In this document: positions 1 through 8,168 of the stretch, piece after piece
Numbering within the stretch: the first letter of the stretch is position 1
Layout of the letters: each line of letters opens with the position of its first letter
Assembly: GCF_026262505.1 (NCBI RefSeq)
Contig: NC_067206.1
Span: 17,123,043 to 17,187,042 of the forward strand
DNA from: Trichomonas vaginalis G3
Taxonomy: Eukaryota; Parabasalia; Trichomonadida; Trichomonadidae
Length of the DNA: 64,000 bases
Reading direction: 5' to 3'
Position numbers and translations under genes: made by a program
Notes under the pieces: model-generated
What the model saw: the letters and a program-made list of their open reading frames with translations, nothing else
Databases searched by the model: none
Told to the model about the DNA's origin: nothing

Positions 1-15
1 TTCAAATTCGAATAA
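1..15 (+). CDS. 3' end of 84-codon proline-rich ORF (cut by window start)
   Basis: The window opens on the last four codons (FKFE) and TAA stop of the small proline-rich ORF seen whole at 15547-15801. It converges on the polymerase gene, whose stop lies seven bases further on. Confidence 0.6.
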   Translation, partial: FKFE

Positions 16-22
16 AAATTTT

Positions 23-2160
23 TTATTTCATGCAATGTTTAACTATTTCACCATCTTCTTTAACACCCCAGTACTTACGCTTGGAGAGGACATGAACTTC
101 GGTGAAAATTTTGTCCAATTTGAATTGACCCATCTTTTCACCGACCATTCCCATTTCAATGAGTTTGTTATAGCCTTCTTCGTTCGTCATGAGTGCGTCA
201 ATGTTCTCATAGTAAACCTTGACTTTGGATTTGACTTCGGAGAAGAACTCATTGTAGTTGTCAAGGACTGCCTTTGCGAACTGAGGGTAAGACCAATGTT
301 CGACAATAGGTTTTAATGTGGTTACTAAGCCACTTTGACCTTGAGTGAATTCGTACTTCAAAACAAAAGGAGAAAACCTTCAACAAAGTTGTCGACCTTC
401 TCATAATGTTTACTCTTCATCTCTTGAGGTTTCTTAATGGAATATCCCCATGTCGAATTCATAAGCAATTTGAGTGTCATTGCAAGTTTGGGGTTTGAAG
501 CTTTCCTAATATCATACAGTTGTTGTATGACTTTTCCAACTGTATAGTTCCTTCCCGGGAACTCACCATCTTCGTTTGGAATTCCAGTCGGAATATATTG
601 GACAAACCTCATGTATGCAGCGTTAAGGTCGACATAGTATATCTTTTCATCTGAGTCGAACTTGTTGCAACCAATTGGTCCAGTTTGTGGAAATTCAAGT
701 GAGTCTCTTATCTTCTGAGAAACTTCTCCTGTTATCTCATAAACATCGTCGAAGCAACCTGTTTCATATAAAACCTTCTGACCTAACTCAGATGCTCTCC
801 AATATAATTTGACGTCAATTGGATGTCTCAATGGAAGTTTGTTTATAGCATCTTGAAGTTCTTGCAACCTCATTGGAAGTTCTTCTGGTTCAGGTTGGTA
901 TCTGAACATACCAACCCCTTGTGGAACCGTGTACTTCTTTTGTACTAGAACTTTGTCTGGAACAACTTTTGGTCTTGCTAACAATGAAAAGTTTGTTTCG
1001 TCTTTTGGTACAAAAGTTTCTGTCAGCTTGTCATCTGGAATTGGTTCCAACAAACCTTTCTTGAAAAGAATGTTGACAGCTCTGACAATGTTGCACTTAC
1101 TTTTACCAAAGAATGGGTTTGTAAGACTTTCGTTCAACATGAAGTGGTTGTGGACAATTACAATCTTCAACCATGGTAAGTCTTTGTCAACAACATAGTC
1201 GTCATGTGAAGAACCTTTAGCTGTAGGTATGTTGACTCGGATATTGACATTTGCCAACGGTGCAATTTTTGCCAATTGACCTCTGAGAATGTACCTTGTC
1301 TTCACACATGACTCAAGATACTTCATCTTCTCATCTGTAACAAGACCAGAGTTCCTGAGACATGTAAGAATGCAAGGTTCATTGACAATTGTTTCAATTG
1401 AATTGTAAATTCCATACCTTGTCAAGTCAATGTCAGACTTATTTATGAAGGGGAAGTATCCAGCATGTTGTCTGACTGCTTGAGGGTTAGGTTGGTACCA
1501 TTCGAACTTGACACTTGCAATTCCTTCAATTGCATTCAAAATGTCTGAGTCGGAGTCAACCATTTGTTCTCTCTTTGTAGTCTTGAAAGCGTCAAGAAGT
1601 TTTGCGGCTGTTTGTTCATTGCCATGTGCATAGTAAATGTGACCATCCAAATCTGTTATGGTCAATCTGAGATTGTGTCCTTTCTTATTTCCGTCTTGAA
1701 TTGCAGCAAGTACTCCCATGAAGCCTTCTTTGTTCTTTCCTTCGTCAAAGTTTACTGTAAAGGTTCGACCAGATGTAATTTGACTTCTAACTTCACGATA
1801 CTTTTCATATGCATATCTTGTTCTTTCCATGGGAGCATGTGCGTCTTCACCTTTTCCTTTTTTCCTTCTCAAAGGATGCAATTGTTCGTCATGTTTCCAG
1901 TAGAATCTGGCAAAGCCGTCGTGTCCTTCAACTTGAGGTTCACTAACATCGAAAGGCATGTCCATAAGACGTTCTTCTTCTAACCTCTCTAGTCTGTTTG
2001 GATAATTGGCACGTGCTGTTTCCAAATCCATTTCGTAGCGAAGACCAGACAATTTGTCATAGACTTTTATGGGTCTTCCCTTCCTATATTTAAAATTCTT
2101 CGAAACTCTCCAACCATATCTTTGTAACTCTGCTTTTATTCTAGCAGACTTTCTATCCAT
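23..2160 (-). pseudogene. Polinton-like DNA polymerase copy 1, broken
   Basis: First copy of the polymerase gene described in full at 9510-11648. It matches that copy along its whole length but is broken, with about one break. It is nearly identical to the whole copies, so the damage is recent or a sequencing artefact. It follows the 159-codon ORF on the same strand after 43 bases. Confidence 0.8.
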
Positions 2161-2203
2161 TCTATATGGGGCATTTTTATAAAAATAAAAAAATATTTTT
2201 TCT

Positions 2204-2683
2204 TTACTTTACATAACCGCCTGCTGCCATAAGTCTTTGACGCCAACCCATACCAGCTAATGAAGGTTGACTTGGTTTAGTTTGGAAACTAAACTTTGGT
2301 TTTGGTTTATCTTCAGTTTTTGGTTTCTCTTCTTCTATCGGTTTTTCGTCACTTTTCGGTTCCTCTGACTTTACTTCACTTGCAGGAACAGTTGTGTCGT
2401 CAACATCTTCATAAATATCATATGCCATTTGTTTTTGTTTTCCTTTCAACTTTTTGTGTTTGTTGTAAAGTTTAGAATATTTCGACTCTAAGTCAATGAG
2501 ATGTTCTATAATGAACTGTTGGTCAGTGAAGTAAACTTTTCCATCTGTTGTCTCCAAAGCTGTAATGCATGAAAAATAGCGTGACTTCATTTTTGACAGT
2601 TTACAAATGTAAAGTGTTGCATCCTTAAAAACTTGGAAATATATACATTCATGAATTATCTTGTATATTAATTGAAAATCCAT
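2204..2683 (-). CDS. 159-codon K/E/P-rich protein upstream of polymerase
   Basis: I do not recognise a family. Residues 1-38 are hydrophobic and aromatic and are encoded inside the left terminal inverted repeat of element A, which ends at 2566. The rest begins around YFSCITALETTDGKVYFTDQ. A helical, probably coiled-coil stretch (about 60-95) is followed by an acidic and lysine/proline-rich segment (about 100-140) and a conserved-looking tail (SLAGMGWRQRLMAAGGYVK). The ORF ends 43 bases before the polymerase ATG on the same strand, so the two could be co-transcribed. A second ATG (MKSRYFSC, codon 32) is also within the element terminus. A terminal-protein or polymerase-accessory role is conceivable from position only. 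The ORF is repeated without change in every unit. Confidence 0.55.
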   Translation of the reverse strand: MDFQLIYKIIHECIYFQVFKDATLYICKLSKMKSRYFSCITALETTDGKVYFTDQQFIIEHLIDLESKYSKLYNKHKKLKGKQKQMAYDIYEDVDDTTVPASEVKSEEPKSDEKPIEEEKPKTEDKPKPKFSFQTKPSQPSLAGMGWRQRLMAAGGYVK

Positions 2684-2984
2684 AAAACCCTAACAATATT
2701 TTTTCTTAAAAAAACTATAAAAATATAAATAAAATTAATCGTTAAATAAAAATATTTGATATTAGAATTTTATTGGAAAAATAAAAAACTTAATATTTTA
2801 AAGAAATACTTAAATACTTGAATGTTTTAACTTTTACATTATCATATAGACTCTCAAATTATTGATTGGAAACGGTTTGAGGGTTATCAATTTAAAAAAA
2901 ATTGTGAGTTTTTTAAATTTTTGGCAATGAGTTTTAAAAATTTGTGAGTGAGAATGTGTGTTGATGCTTGGCACTTTGAAGGGA
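2566..2984 (+). repeat. Left terminal inverted repeat of element A
   Basis: The outer 32 bases match the right end at all but one position. Inward, similarity to 5368-5717 continues in patches: a GTGAGTGAGAATG block at 2944-2956, an AATT-rich block before it and a CACTTTGAAGG / CCTTAAAGT block near 2972-2984. By eye this is a long, imperfect inverted repeat of roughly 350-420 bp. It contains the first 39 codons of the 159-codon ORF. Confidence 0.65.
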
Positions 2985-3266
2985 AGATGTTCTGGGTTCA
3001 CAATTATTAATGGGATAAATAAAATGATTATAAATATAATATATTAGAAAATAATTTGCAAAATCTCTCCATTTTTATAAATTTAATAATAGAAGTTGAT
3101 CTATATAGAAAGAGCATTTTATCTATTAAGTTTTTGGCTTTTGCCTTCAAATCATTAATATAATTTTTTCAAAAAAAATTGTTTTATTTAAAATAAACAA
3201 ATTTTATCAAATAACTAGTATTTTTAAATTATCTTTTGAAAAATTGAAAAATTTACAAATTAAAAA
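2684..3266. promoter_or_regulatory. Divergent intergenic region between 159-codon ORF and integrase A
   Basis: These 583 bp of very AT-rich sequence separate two divergently read genes, so promoters for both must lie here if they are expressed. Poly-A and poly-T runs abound. I could not identify a convincing trichomonad initiator, and I see no further ORF. The left half belongs to the element A terminal repeat. Confidence 0.4.
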
Positions 3267-4238
3267 ATGGAAGACATCTTGGTTCGTCTCGAAAACCCAG
3301 AAGATCTTAAAACTTTTCAACTCCCAACCGTTCCCGCCGATCAGGTTCTCAACGTAATTGAAGAAAAATATCAAGAATACATTAATAATCCAAATGTAAC
3401 TCTCGAAGATACGGCAAAAACACTTTCAATAGGAAAAGAACGTTTGAAAAAAATTTTCGTACTACTCGGCTATCCAATAAAAGAAAGAGGAAGACCAAAG
3501 AAAAAAATTTTTGAGGAAGATGTATACAAAATTTTGGAAATTAAAGCACAATATGACATTGGATACAAAAGGATCAAAGAATCATATTTCGAAAAAGTCG
3601 AAAGATTTACATTCAACGATGCTTTCAAAATTTTCAATCAACAACATTTGTTTACATTTCACAGGCATCAGAAAATCGACGAACATCCACATGAATACGT
3701 TGCTCAATATGTTAATCAATTGTGGCATACTGATTTGAAATTTCTGAAGGACGATAACGGTAACCTTCAATATTTAATTTCATTTCTTGATGACAGAAGC
3801 AGATACATTATTTGCTGGGATGTTTTCGATACAAAAGAAATGAAAAATACTGCCAGAGTATTTCGTCACGCAATTGATTTAGTCAAATTAGTTCCACATG
3901 GAATTCTCACAGATAATGGAACAGAATTCATTGGAAAAGATTTTGAAGCGGTTTGCCAAGAATTCAATATAAAACATTTCAAAACTCATCCGTACTCTCC
4001 AGAGGAAAATGGAAAAATTGAAAGGAGTTGGGAGACTCTTTTCAAGACAAACCCTGGAGTGAACGTCTTTGAGTTCATCCCCAATGTTGTTTCCCAGTAT
4101 AATAGGGTATGGAAACACTCCGCATTATTCAAACTCTTTGGGGAGAAATTGACTCCATTTGAGGCCTGGGAAAGAGGCCCCAAATGGACAAAAGATCTCT
4201 GCGCTGAACCAGGCTTCGAAAAAAATCTTAGAGATTAA
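3267..4238 (+). CDS. rve-type integrase of element A (323 aa, DD35E)
   Basis: A retroviral-type integrase/transposase that would cut and join the element ends. Residues 44-70 look like a helix-turn-helix (VTLEDTAKTLSIGKERLKKI), followed by an AT-hook-like RGRPKKK at 74-80. The RNase H-fold core has D156 in QLWHTDLKFL, D216 in LTDNGTEF and E252 in ENGKIERSW, with 35 residues between the last two. The C-terminus (about 255-323) is short and I see no chromodomain. The start is the first ATG after a poly-A stretch. It is the only gene between the element's inverted ends. All catalytic residues are present in this copy. Family membership is firm; the exact subfamily (Ginger-like or Polinton-type) is not. 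Confidence 0.9.
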   Translation: MEDILVRLENPEDLKTFQLPTVPADQVLNVIEEKYQEYINNPNVTLEDTAKTLSIGKERLKKIFVLLGYPIKERGRPKKKIFEEDVYKILEIKAQYDIGYKRIKESYFEKVERFTFNDAFKIFNQQHLFTFHRHQKIDEHPHEYVAQYVNQLWHTDLKFLKDDNGNLQYLISFLDDRSRYIICWDVFDTKEMKNTARVFRHAIDLVKLVPHGILTDNGTEFIGKDFEAVCQEFNIKHFKTHPYSPEENGKIERSWETLFKTNPGVNVFEFIPNVVSQYNRVWKHSALFKLFGEKLTPFEAWERGPKWTKDLCAEPGFEKNLRD

Positions 4239-4290
4239 CAAATAATTTCAAAAACAAGAAAATTCAAAAAATCACAAAAAGGAAGTTAAG

Positions 4291-4304
4291 GAATAAACAC
4301 TTAC
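4291..4304 (+). promoter_or_regulatory. Putative 3'-end signal GAATAAACACTTAC after integrase A
   Basis: It lies 53 bases after the integrase A stop codon. The same 14 bases occur 97 bases after the unrelated-looking integrase B (7944-7957). They contain AATAAA, and UAAA-type signals mark mRNA 3' ends in trichomonads. The function is inferred from position and recurrence. Confidence 0.4.
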
Positions 4305-4413
4305 ATTTATTACATTTGGATTTTTTAAAAAATTCAGTATTATTTTTAGAAATAAGATAATATAGTTCTAAATAAAACAAAGAATGTTAAGAATGAAGAA
4401 GGAATTAGCGGAT

Positions 4414-4720
4414 GCAGCCGAAGCACACTCACAAATTACTCTCAATATCCACTCAAATCATACAAAGTTTTGTCGAATAGTTTGATATAAAGACAAAAAA
4501 TTTACAATTTTTAATTAAATCCGAACAATCTTACATATGCAGCTGAAGCACACTCACAAATTACTCTCAATATCCACTCAAATCATACAAAGTTTTGTCG
4601 AATAGTTTGATATAAAGACAAAAAATTTACAATTTTTAATTAAATCCGAACAATCTTACATATGCAGCTGAAGCACACTCACAAATTACTCTCAATATCC
4701 ACTCAAATCATACAAAGTTT
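4414..4720 (+). repeat. 125-bp tandem repeat, about 2.5 copies
   Basis: Repeats start at 4414, 4539 and 4664 with GCAGC(C/T)GAAGCACACTC; the last is a 57-bp partial. The first copy differs from the others by one base near its start. Copy number varies between units (2.5 here, 1.5 at 13902). Between the repeat and the hairpins (4721-4985) I see only AT-rich sequence without a gene. Confidence 0.9.
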
Positions 4721-4985
4721 TATATTTTCATTTTATTGTTTCTTAATAAAGAATTTACTTTAATATTCTTAATTGTTTTCTTTTTTATATTTAATGTTTG
4801 ATATCTATTTTAAAAAACTTATACAAATTCGAGTCAGCTAATAATTGAATTGAAAAAATAAAAAGAAAACATATAATTTTTAATCCGTCTAATTGAATAA
4901 GCAATATTATAAATATTATGTTAAACGGTTAATTTTTTCTCAAAAAAAATTATTTCGAATTTCCGAAATTTTTGACATTTTGGCT

Positions 4986-5166
4986 GAGAACTATGGTCTG
5001 CGAGGTACATAGATAGAATCAGTACCTCGCAGACTATAGTTCTCTATATGGCGCCGAAAATTTTTTGGTGAAATGTCGTCGCATTTCACCAAAAATTTTT
5101 CGGCGCCATAGGAAGAATTGGAGGGTGTGAGATACTATTACATGCTATAGTACTCACACCCTCCAA
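4986..5166. repeat. Row of three long hairpins in element A
   Basis: There are three consecutive inverted repeats. At 4986-5044 the arms are 23 bp with one mismatch and a 13-base loop. At 5048-5109 they are 28 bp with one mismatch and a 6-base TCGTCG loop, beginning ATGGCGCCGAAAATTTT. At 5118-5166 they are about 20 bp with a one-base bulge, beginning TTGGAGGGTGTGAG. The three stems share no sequence. They sit between the integrase and the right terminus, as in element B. They could fold in RNA or extrude as cruciforms. Confidence 0.9.
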
Positions 5167-5367
5167 CTCCCAATCAAAATCGCATAAAATTTGCTACTTA
5201 TCTTCAGATTACCTCCCATTATAAAATATATCATTGCTATCTCATCGTACTATATTTCCACCCTATTGTATTTAAAAATATAAAATTTTTTGATAATATA
5301 TTTTTATATCTTGAATTTTCAAGCAAAATATTCACAGATAATATAATGGGAAATCTATCTCAACCTA

Positions 5368-5717
5368 GCCTTAAAGTACCAAACTCCTGCTTGCATTCTC
5401 ACTCACAAATATTAAACATCCATCTCCAAAAAACTAAATTCTTCACAATTTTTTAAAATTGAGAACATAAAAAATGTATGCATTCAATAATTTAAGATAC
5501 TAACAAATATTAAAAACTTCAAAATATCAGATATTAACGTTTTTCAATTAAAAAAATATCATTTTGCTTTTCAATTCGAACATAAATCTTAAATATTTTT
5601 AATTAATATCTGATTTACAGCATTATTATCCATTTATAAATCTGACAAATAAATGACAAAACCATCAGAAATAGTGTCACTTTTTGTCAAAAGTGAAGTC
5701 ACGCTATTTTTCATGCA
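5368..5717 (-). repeat. Right terminal inverted repeat of element A
   Basis: It mirrors 2566-2984, best in the last 32 bases. A subterminal AGTGTCACTTTTT stands at 5673-5685, a motif also found near both ends of element B. The stretch from 5167 to 5367 is AT-rich with no gene seen. Confidence 0.65.
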
Positions 5718-5726
5718 CAACACTCC

Positions 5727-5840
5727 ATGGGCAAGCTTGTCGCAATTCAATGGGTTCCAAATCCAGGCAAGAAGACGAAGGTCAGACACATTGACGGTGA
5801 CAAGCTCAACAACCGTAAGGAGAACCTCGAGTGGTTCTAA
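5727..5840 (+). CDS. Truncated HNH endonuclease fragment (37 codons)
   Basis: The peptide holds LVAIQWVPNP, a GKKTKVR linker and HIDGDKLNNRKENLEWF. This is the typical C-terminal half of an HNH_3/NUMOD4-type homing endonuclease (LVA..F.PNP, then H.DG.K.NN...NLEW). The upstream half of such a domain is absent: sequence from 5717 leftwards belongs to element A. The ORF frame is open a little further upstream (to 5697) without an ATG. It is probably a dead remnant cut off by the element, and GC content is visibly higher than in the flanks. Confidence 0.6.
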   Translation: MGKLVAIQWVPNPGKKTKVRHIDGDKLNNRKENLEWF

Positions 5841-5885
5841 GAGTAAAAAATATTTTAGGGGGAAACCCCAAGTAAATTTAAGTGT

Positions 5886-6152
5886 TTAGTTGGATAAGTA
5901 GGCACTATTAATGGTAATTTGGAAAATTAGCTCCCGACCTTTGAATTGGGCTCTTTCGTTATCTTCCCAGTTGCGTAGGAGGTCGTCCCAGAGGAGTTGG
6001 TAGAATTGCCAATTCAAGGACGATTTGTCCTCCCAGGCATTGAGGATGTACTGCTCGTAGAGTCTCATGACCTCTGCCTTGCACCAGACACCCTCTCCCT
6101 TGGAACGTAAGGCTTCTTCGAAGTGCTCGAATGCGATTGGCTGCTTGACCAT
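5886..6152 (-). CDS. 88-codon ORF of unknown function
   Basis: I do not recognise it. The product starts MVKQPIAFEHFEEALRSKGE, is rich in Trp, Glu and Leu and looks like a small helical soluble protein with no signal or membrane segment. The ATG at 6152 is chosen; the frame is open 12 bases further to a GTG. It converges on the HNH fragment and is divergent from the 84-codon ORF. GC content is higher than in the surrounding element DNA. It is identical in all units. Confidence 0.45.
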   Translation of the reverse strand: MVKQPIAFEHFEEALRSKGEGVWCKAEVMRLYEQYILNAWEDKSSLNWQFYQLLWDDLLRNWEDNERAQFKGRELIFQITINSAYLSN

Positions 6153-6212
6153 CCGAAATGACACTTTTTGTCCGTTTGGTCAATGTTCGTGTCTCGTGCC
6201 ATAGTCGACGAA

Positions 6213-6217
6213 AATAC
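6213..6217. repeat. Target site duplication AATAC, left of element B copy 1
   Basis: AATAC occurs once in the empty site (GACGAAAATACAGAC at the unit near 15580) and twice here, at 6213-6217 and 9278-9282, flanking element B. Confidence 0.85.
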
Positions 6218-6264
6218 TATCATAAGACAAATTACGGAAAGTGAACTCAAACAAAAAGTGACAC
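6218..6264 (+). repeat. Left terminal inverted repeat of element B
   Basis: About 80 percent identical by eye to the reverse complement of 9231-9277. It ends inward in ACAAAAAGTGACAC, the same subterminal motif as element A. The next 280 bases up to the integrase ATG are AT-rich leader without another gene. Confidence 0.8.
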
Positions 6265-6548
6265 AATGCATTTGCCAACCAAATAACTTTACAAAGCAAA
6301 AACTTAAATTACTTGTCAAGCTTACTATTCTTATTTTAACAATTAAAAAATTAAATTTTATTTTTTATTTAAAAAAATCATCTTATATCATCTGATATAT
6401 ATATATAACAGCATTAATATTTCAATGATTCACAAATCAACTTTTTCATTATTTTAAATAATTATAGAATATATACCGACTTTTTGTACATAAATATTTT
6501 TAGATTCAATAATGATTTACGGTTTTTTTCAAAACTTATAATTTTCAA

Positions 6549-7847
6549 ATGAGTGGTAGAATCTTCGATTTAATTGATTTAGAATGGTTAAATCAAGCTA
6601 ATCAACAAATTCAAAGCGGTATTAACGTCGAAACCGTTCTCCAAAATGTCCCTTTAACAGATGGAAGAATTCTTCCCACAATATCACATAAAACTTTTAA
6701 AAACGCTCTTAATTTCAATCAAATTGAAATTCCAAAATTACGTACAGGTCCAAAACCAAAAGATCCACCACAAGAATTAATAAATACTGTCCAAAATTTA
6801 CATAATAAAGTTCAAAAAATAGGAATTTCCCGGGCTTTCGGCCGAATTATAACAGATCGTCAAATGATACTTGAATCGCAAATGCAAAATCAACAAAATA
6901 TTCAAATTCATTTTCCAATTCCACAATTGTCTCAACGGAATCAAAATTCAGAGTTTGATTACAGTTCTCCTGACATTTCAAGTTCATCTGAACAGTTATC
7001 ATCAGAAATCTCTTCAAATTCCGACGATTCATCAGCCGAAGAATTATTTTCATCAAGTCCAAATTCAATTGATACAGAATCGGATATAAATTCAGAAGAT
7101 GACCCATATTCAATACGCACAAATACAACTTCAACATTTGAAAAAACTACAGATTATTTTGACCGTAAATTATTGAACATTCAATTTTCCGAAAGAACTG
7201 TTAATAAATGTTTCAAACTTCTCAATCTTGCACAACCGCCAAAAAATTCAAAGGCAAAAGGTCAAACAAAATACGAAGCTTTTTACGTTAATGAAATATG
7301 GCATGTAGATATTCACTTTTTAAATCATCGCCAAGGTGAATATCTATATGCCGTTATTGACGATAAATCACGAAAAATTTTGGCTTGGTCACATCTCGAA
7401 ACTAAAGAAGCGGCACAAACAAGTCGTGTCATTCAACAATGTTTCGATGTATATGGCAAACCGTTTGCCATATGGAGTGACAATGGGCTTGAAAACTACG
7501 GTGTTTTCAAAAATTTATTAAAAAATGCAAACGTCGAATCAATCACGATAATACCACACTGCCCTTACATGAATGGCAAAATCGAAAGATTTTGGCAGAA
7601 TATTCAAGTTGATGAGGTAGCTTGGGATCAAATTCAAAATTTAATCGAAAATTATAACGCAACACCACATACACAGTTACCAAAAAATCCAGAAATACAT
7701 ACCTGGTTTACACCAAACAAATTTTATGATATCAGCGAAAAATATGATACCACCAAAGAACCCCTTTGGAAAGTTGATGGAGAAATTAAGGATTTGAGGA
7801 TTTCTCTTCAACATTTCCGCGAGAGGAGAGCCAATCAAAGAAATTAA
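6549..7847 (+). CDS. rve-type integrase of element B (432 aa, DD34E)
   Basis: Retroviral-type integrase/transposase expected to move element B. The N-terminal 130 residues include a possible DNA-binding region (30-105). A Ser/Asp/Glu-rich low-complexity linker follows (about 135-185, SSPDISSSSEQLSSEISSNS). The catalytic core has D254 in EIWHVDIHFL, D311 in IWSDNGLENYG and E346 in MNGKIERFW, with 34 residues between the last two. A basic C-terminal tail ends RERRANQRN. The first ATG is used, since the upstream sequence is AT-rich with stops. The core resembles integrase A in layout (WH.D, DNG.E, NGKIER) but is clearly a different protein. All three catalytic acids are present. Confidence 0.9.
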   Translation: MSGRIFDLIDLEWLNQANQQIQSGINVETVLQNVPLTDGRILPTISHKTFKNALNFNQIEIPKLRTGPKPKDPPQELINTVQNLHNKVQKIGISRAFGRIITDRQMILESQMQNQQNIQIHFPIPQLSQRNQNSEFDYSSPDISSSSEQLSSEISSNSDDSSAEELFSSSPNSIDTESDINSEDDPYSIRTNTTSTFEKTTDYFDRKLLNIQFSERTVNKCFKLLNLAQPPKNSKAKGQTKYEAFYVNEIWHVDIHFLNHRQGEYLYAVIDDKSRKILAWSHLETKEAAQTSRVIQQCFDVYGKPFAIWSDNGLENYGVFKNLLKNANVESITIIPHCPYMNGKIERFWQNIQVDEVAWDQIQNLIENYNATPHTQLPKNPEIHTWFTPNKFYDISEKYDTTKEPLWKVDGEIKDLRISLQHFRERRANQRN

Positions 7848-7943
7848 TTCGGTAATATTTTAAAATCGAAAATAAAATCTAATTTTTAACACAAATTAAC
7901 AATATCGATTACATCTTCTTACTAAGCTCAGTCAGATTAATAA

Positions 7944-7957
7944 GAATAAACACTTAC
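7944..7957 (+). promoter_or_regulatory. GAATAAACACTTAC motif after integrase B
   Basis: Identical to 4291-4304 after integrase A. A GTTGCAGAAGAAGCAGCAAC near-palindrome follows at about 8005-8024. The rest of 7848-8168 shows no gene. Confidence 0.4.
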
Positions 7958-8168
7958 TTTTTAAAACATTTACATATTTTTTTTCTTCGTTACAGAGATA
8001 CGCAAGTTGCAGAAGAAGCAGCAACTGTAGTACAGTAATTTGACACTCCGAAATCGAACATTAGTGACTTTGAGTAGATTTTGAATTTAATATAGATCTT
8101 GATTTTTAATAACCATCATAGCAAGAGCTAGTTGGTGAATGGTATCCGCGAATTTCGGCTTGAAAGTT

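Larger units (their letters stand above)
2566..5717 (+). mobile_element. Element A, copy 1: integrase DNA transposon with TIRs
   Basis: The 3,152-bp element is bounded by inverted termini TGCATGAAAAATAGCGTGAC on the left and their reverse complement on the right, identical at 31 of 32 positions. TGCA at the outer edge may be a 4-bp target duplication; the element proper would then start TG and end CA (2570-5713). Because TGCA is a palindrome it could equally be part of the terminus. Inside are a DD35E integrase (3267-4238), a 125-bp tandem repeat and three hairpins. It carries one gene only, with no capsid or polymerase. Integrase type, TG..CA ends and a short duplication recall Ginger-like cut-and-paste elements; the long imperfect terminal repeats also recall Polintons. 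Confidence 0.75.

Noticed and set aside
1564-1983. 139-codon ORF antisense to the polymerase, repeated in every unit
   Set aside because: Shadow of the polymerase reading frame; no independent features, and it recurs only because the polymerase does. The same holds for the 93- and 89-codon antisense ORFs.
4414-4720. Possible CRISPR-like array
   Set aside because: The repeats are contiguous 125-bp tandem units with no distinct spacers, in a eukaryotic context.
4986-5166. Hairpins as bacterial-type transcription terminators
   Set aside because: They are three in a row, much longer than terminator stems, far from the stop codon, and the genome is eukaryotic.
5653-5889. 78-codon (68 in some units) ORF overlapping the HNH fragment
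   Set aside because: Different frame from the HNH motif, low-complexity Ser/Thr/Arg product, and its length changes with a homopolymer difference between units.
6168-6395. 75-codon ORF crossing into the left end of element B
   Set aside because: A chance fusion created by the insertion; it starts at TTG and the second half is AT-rich element leader.
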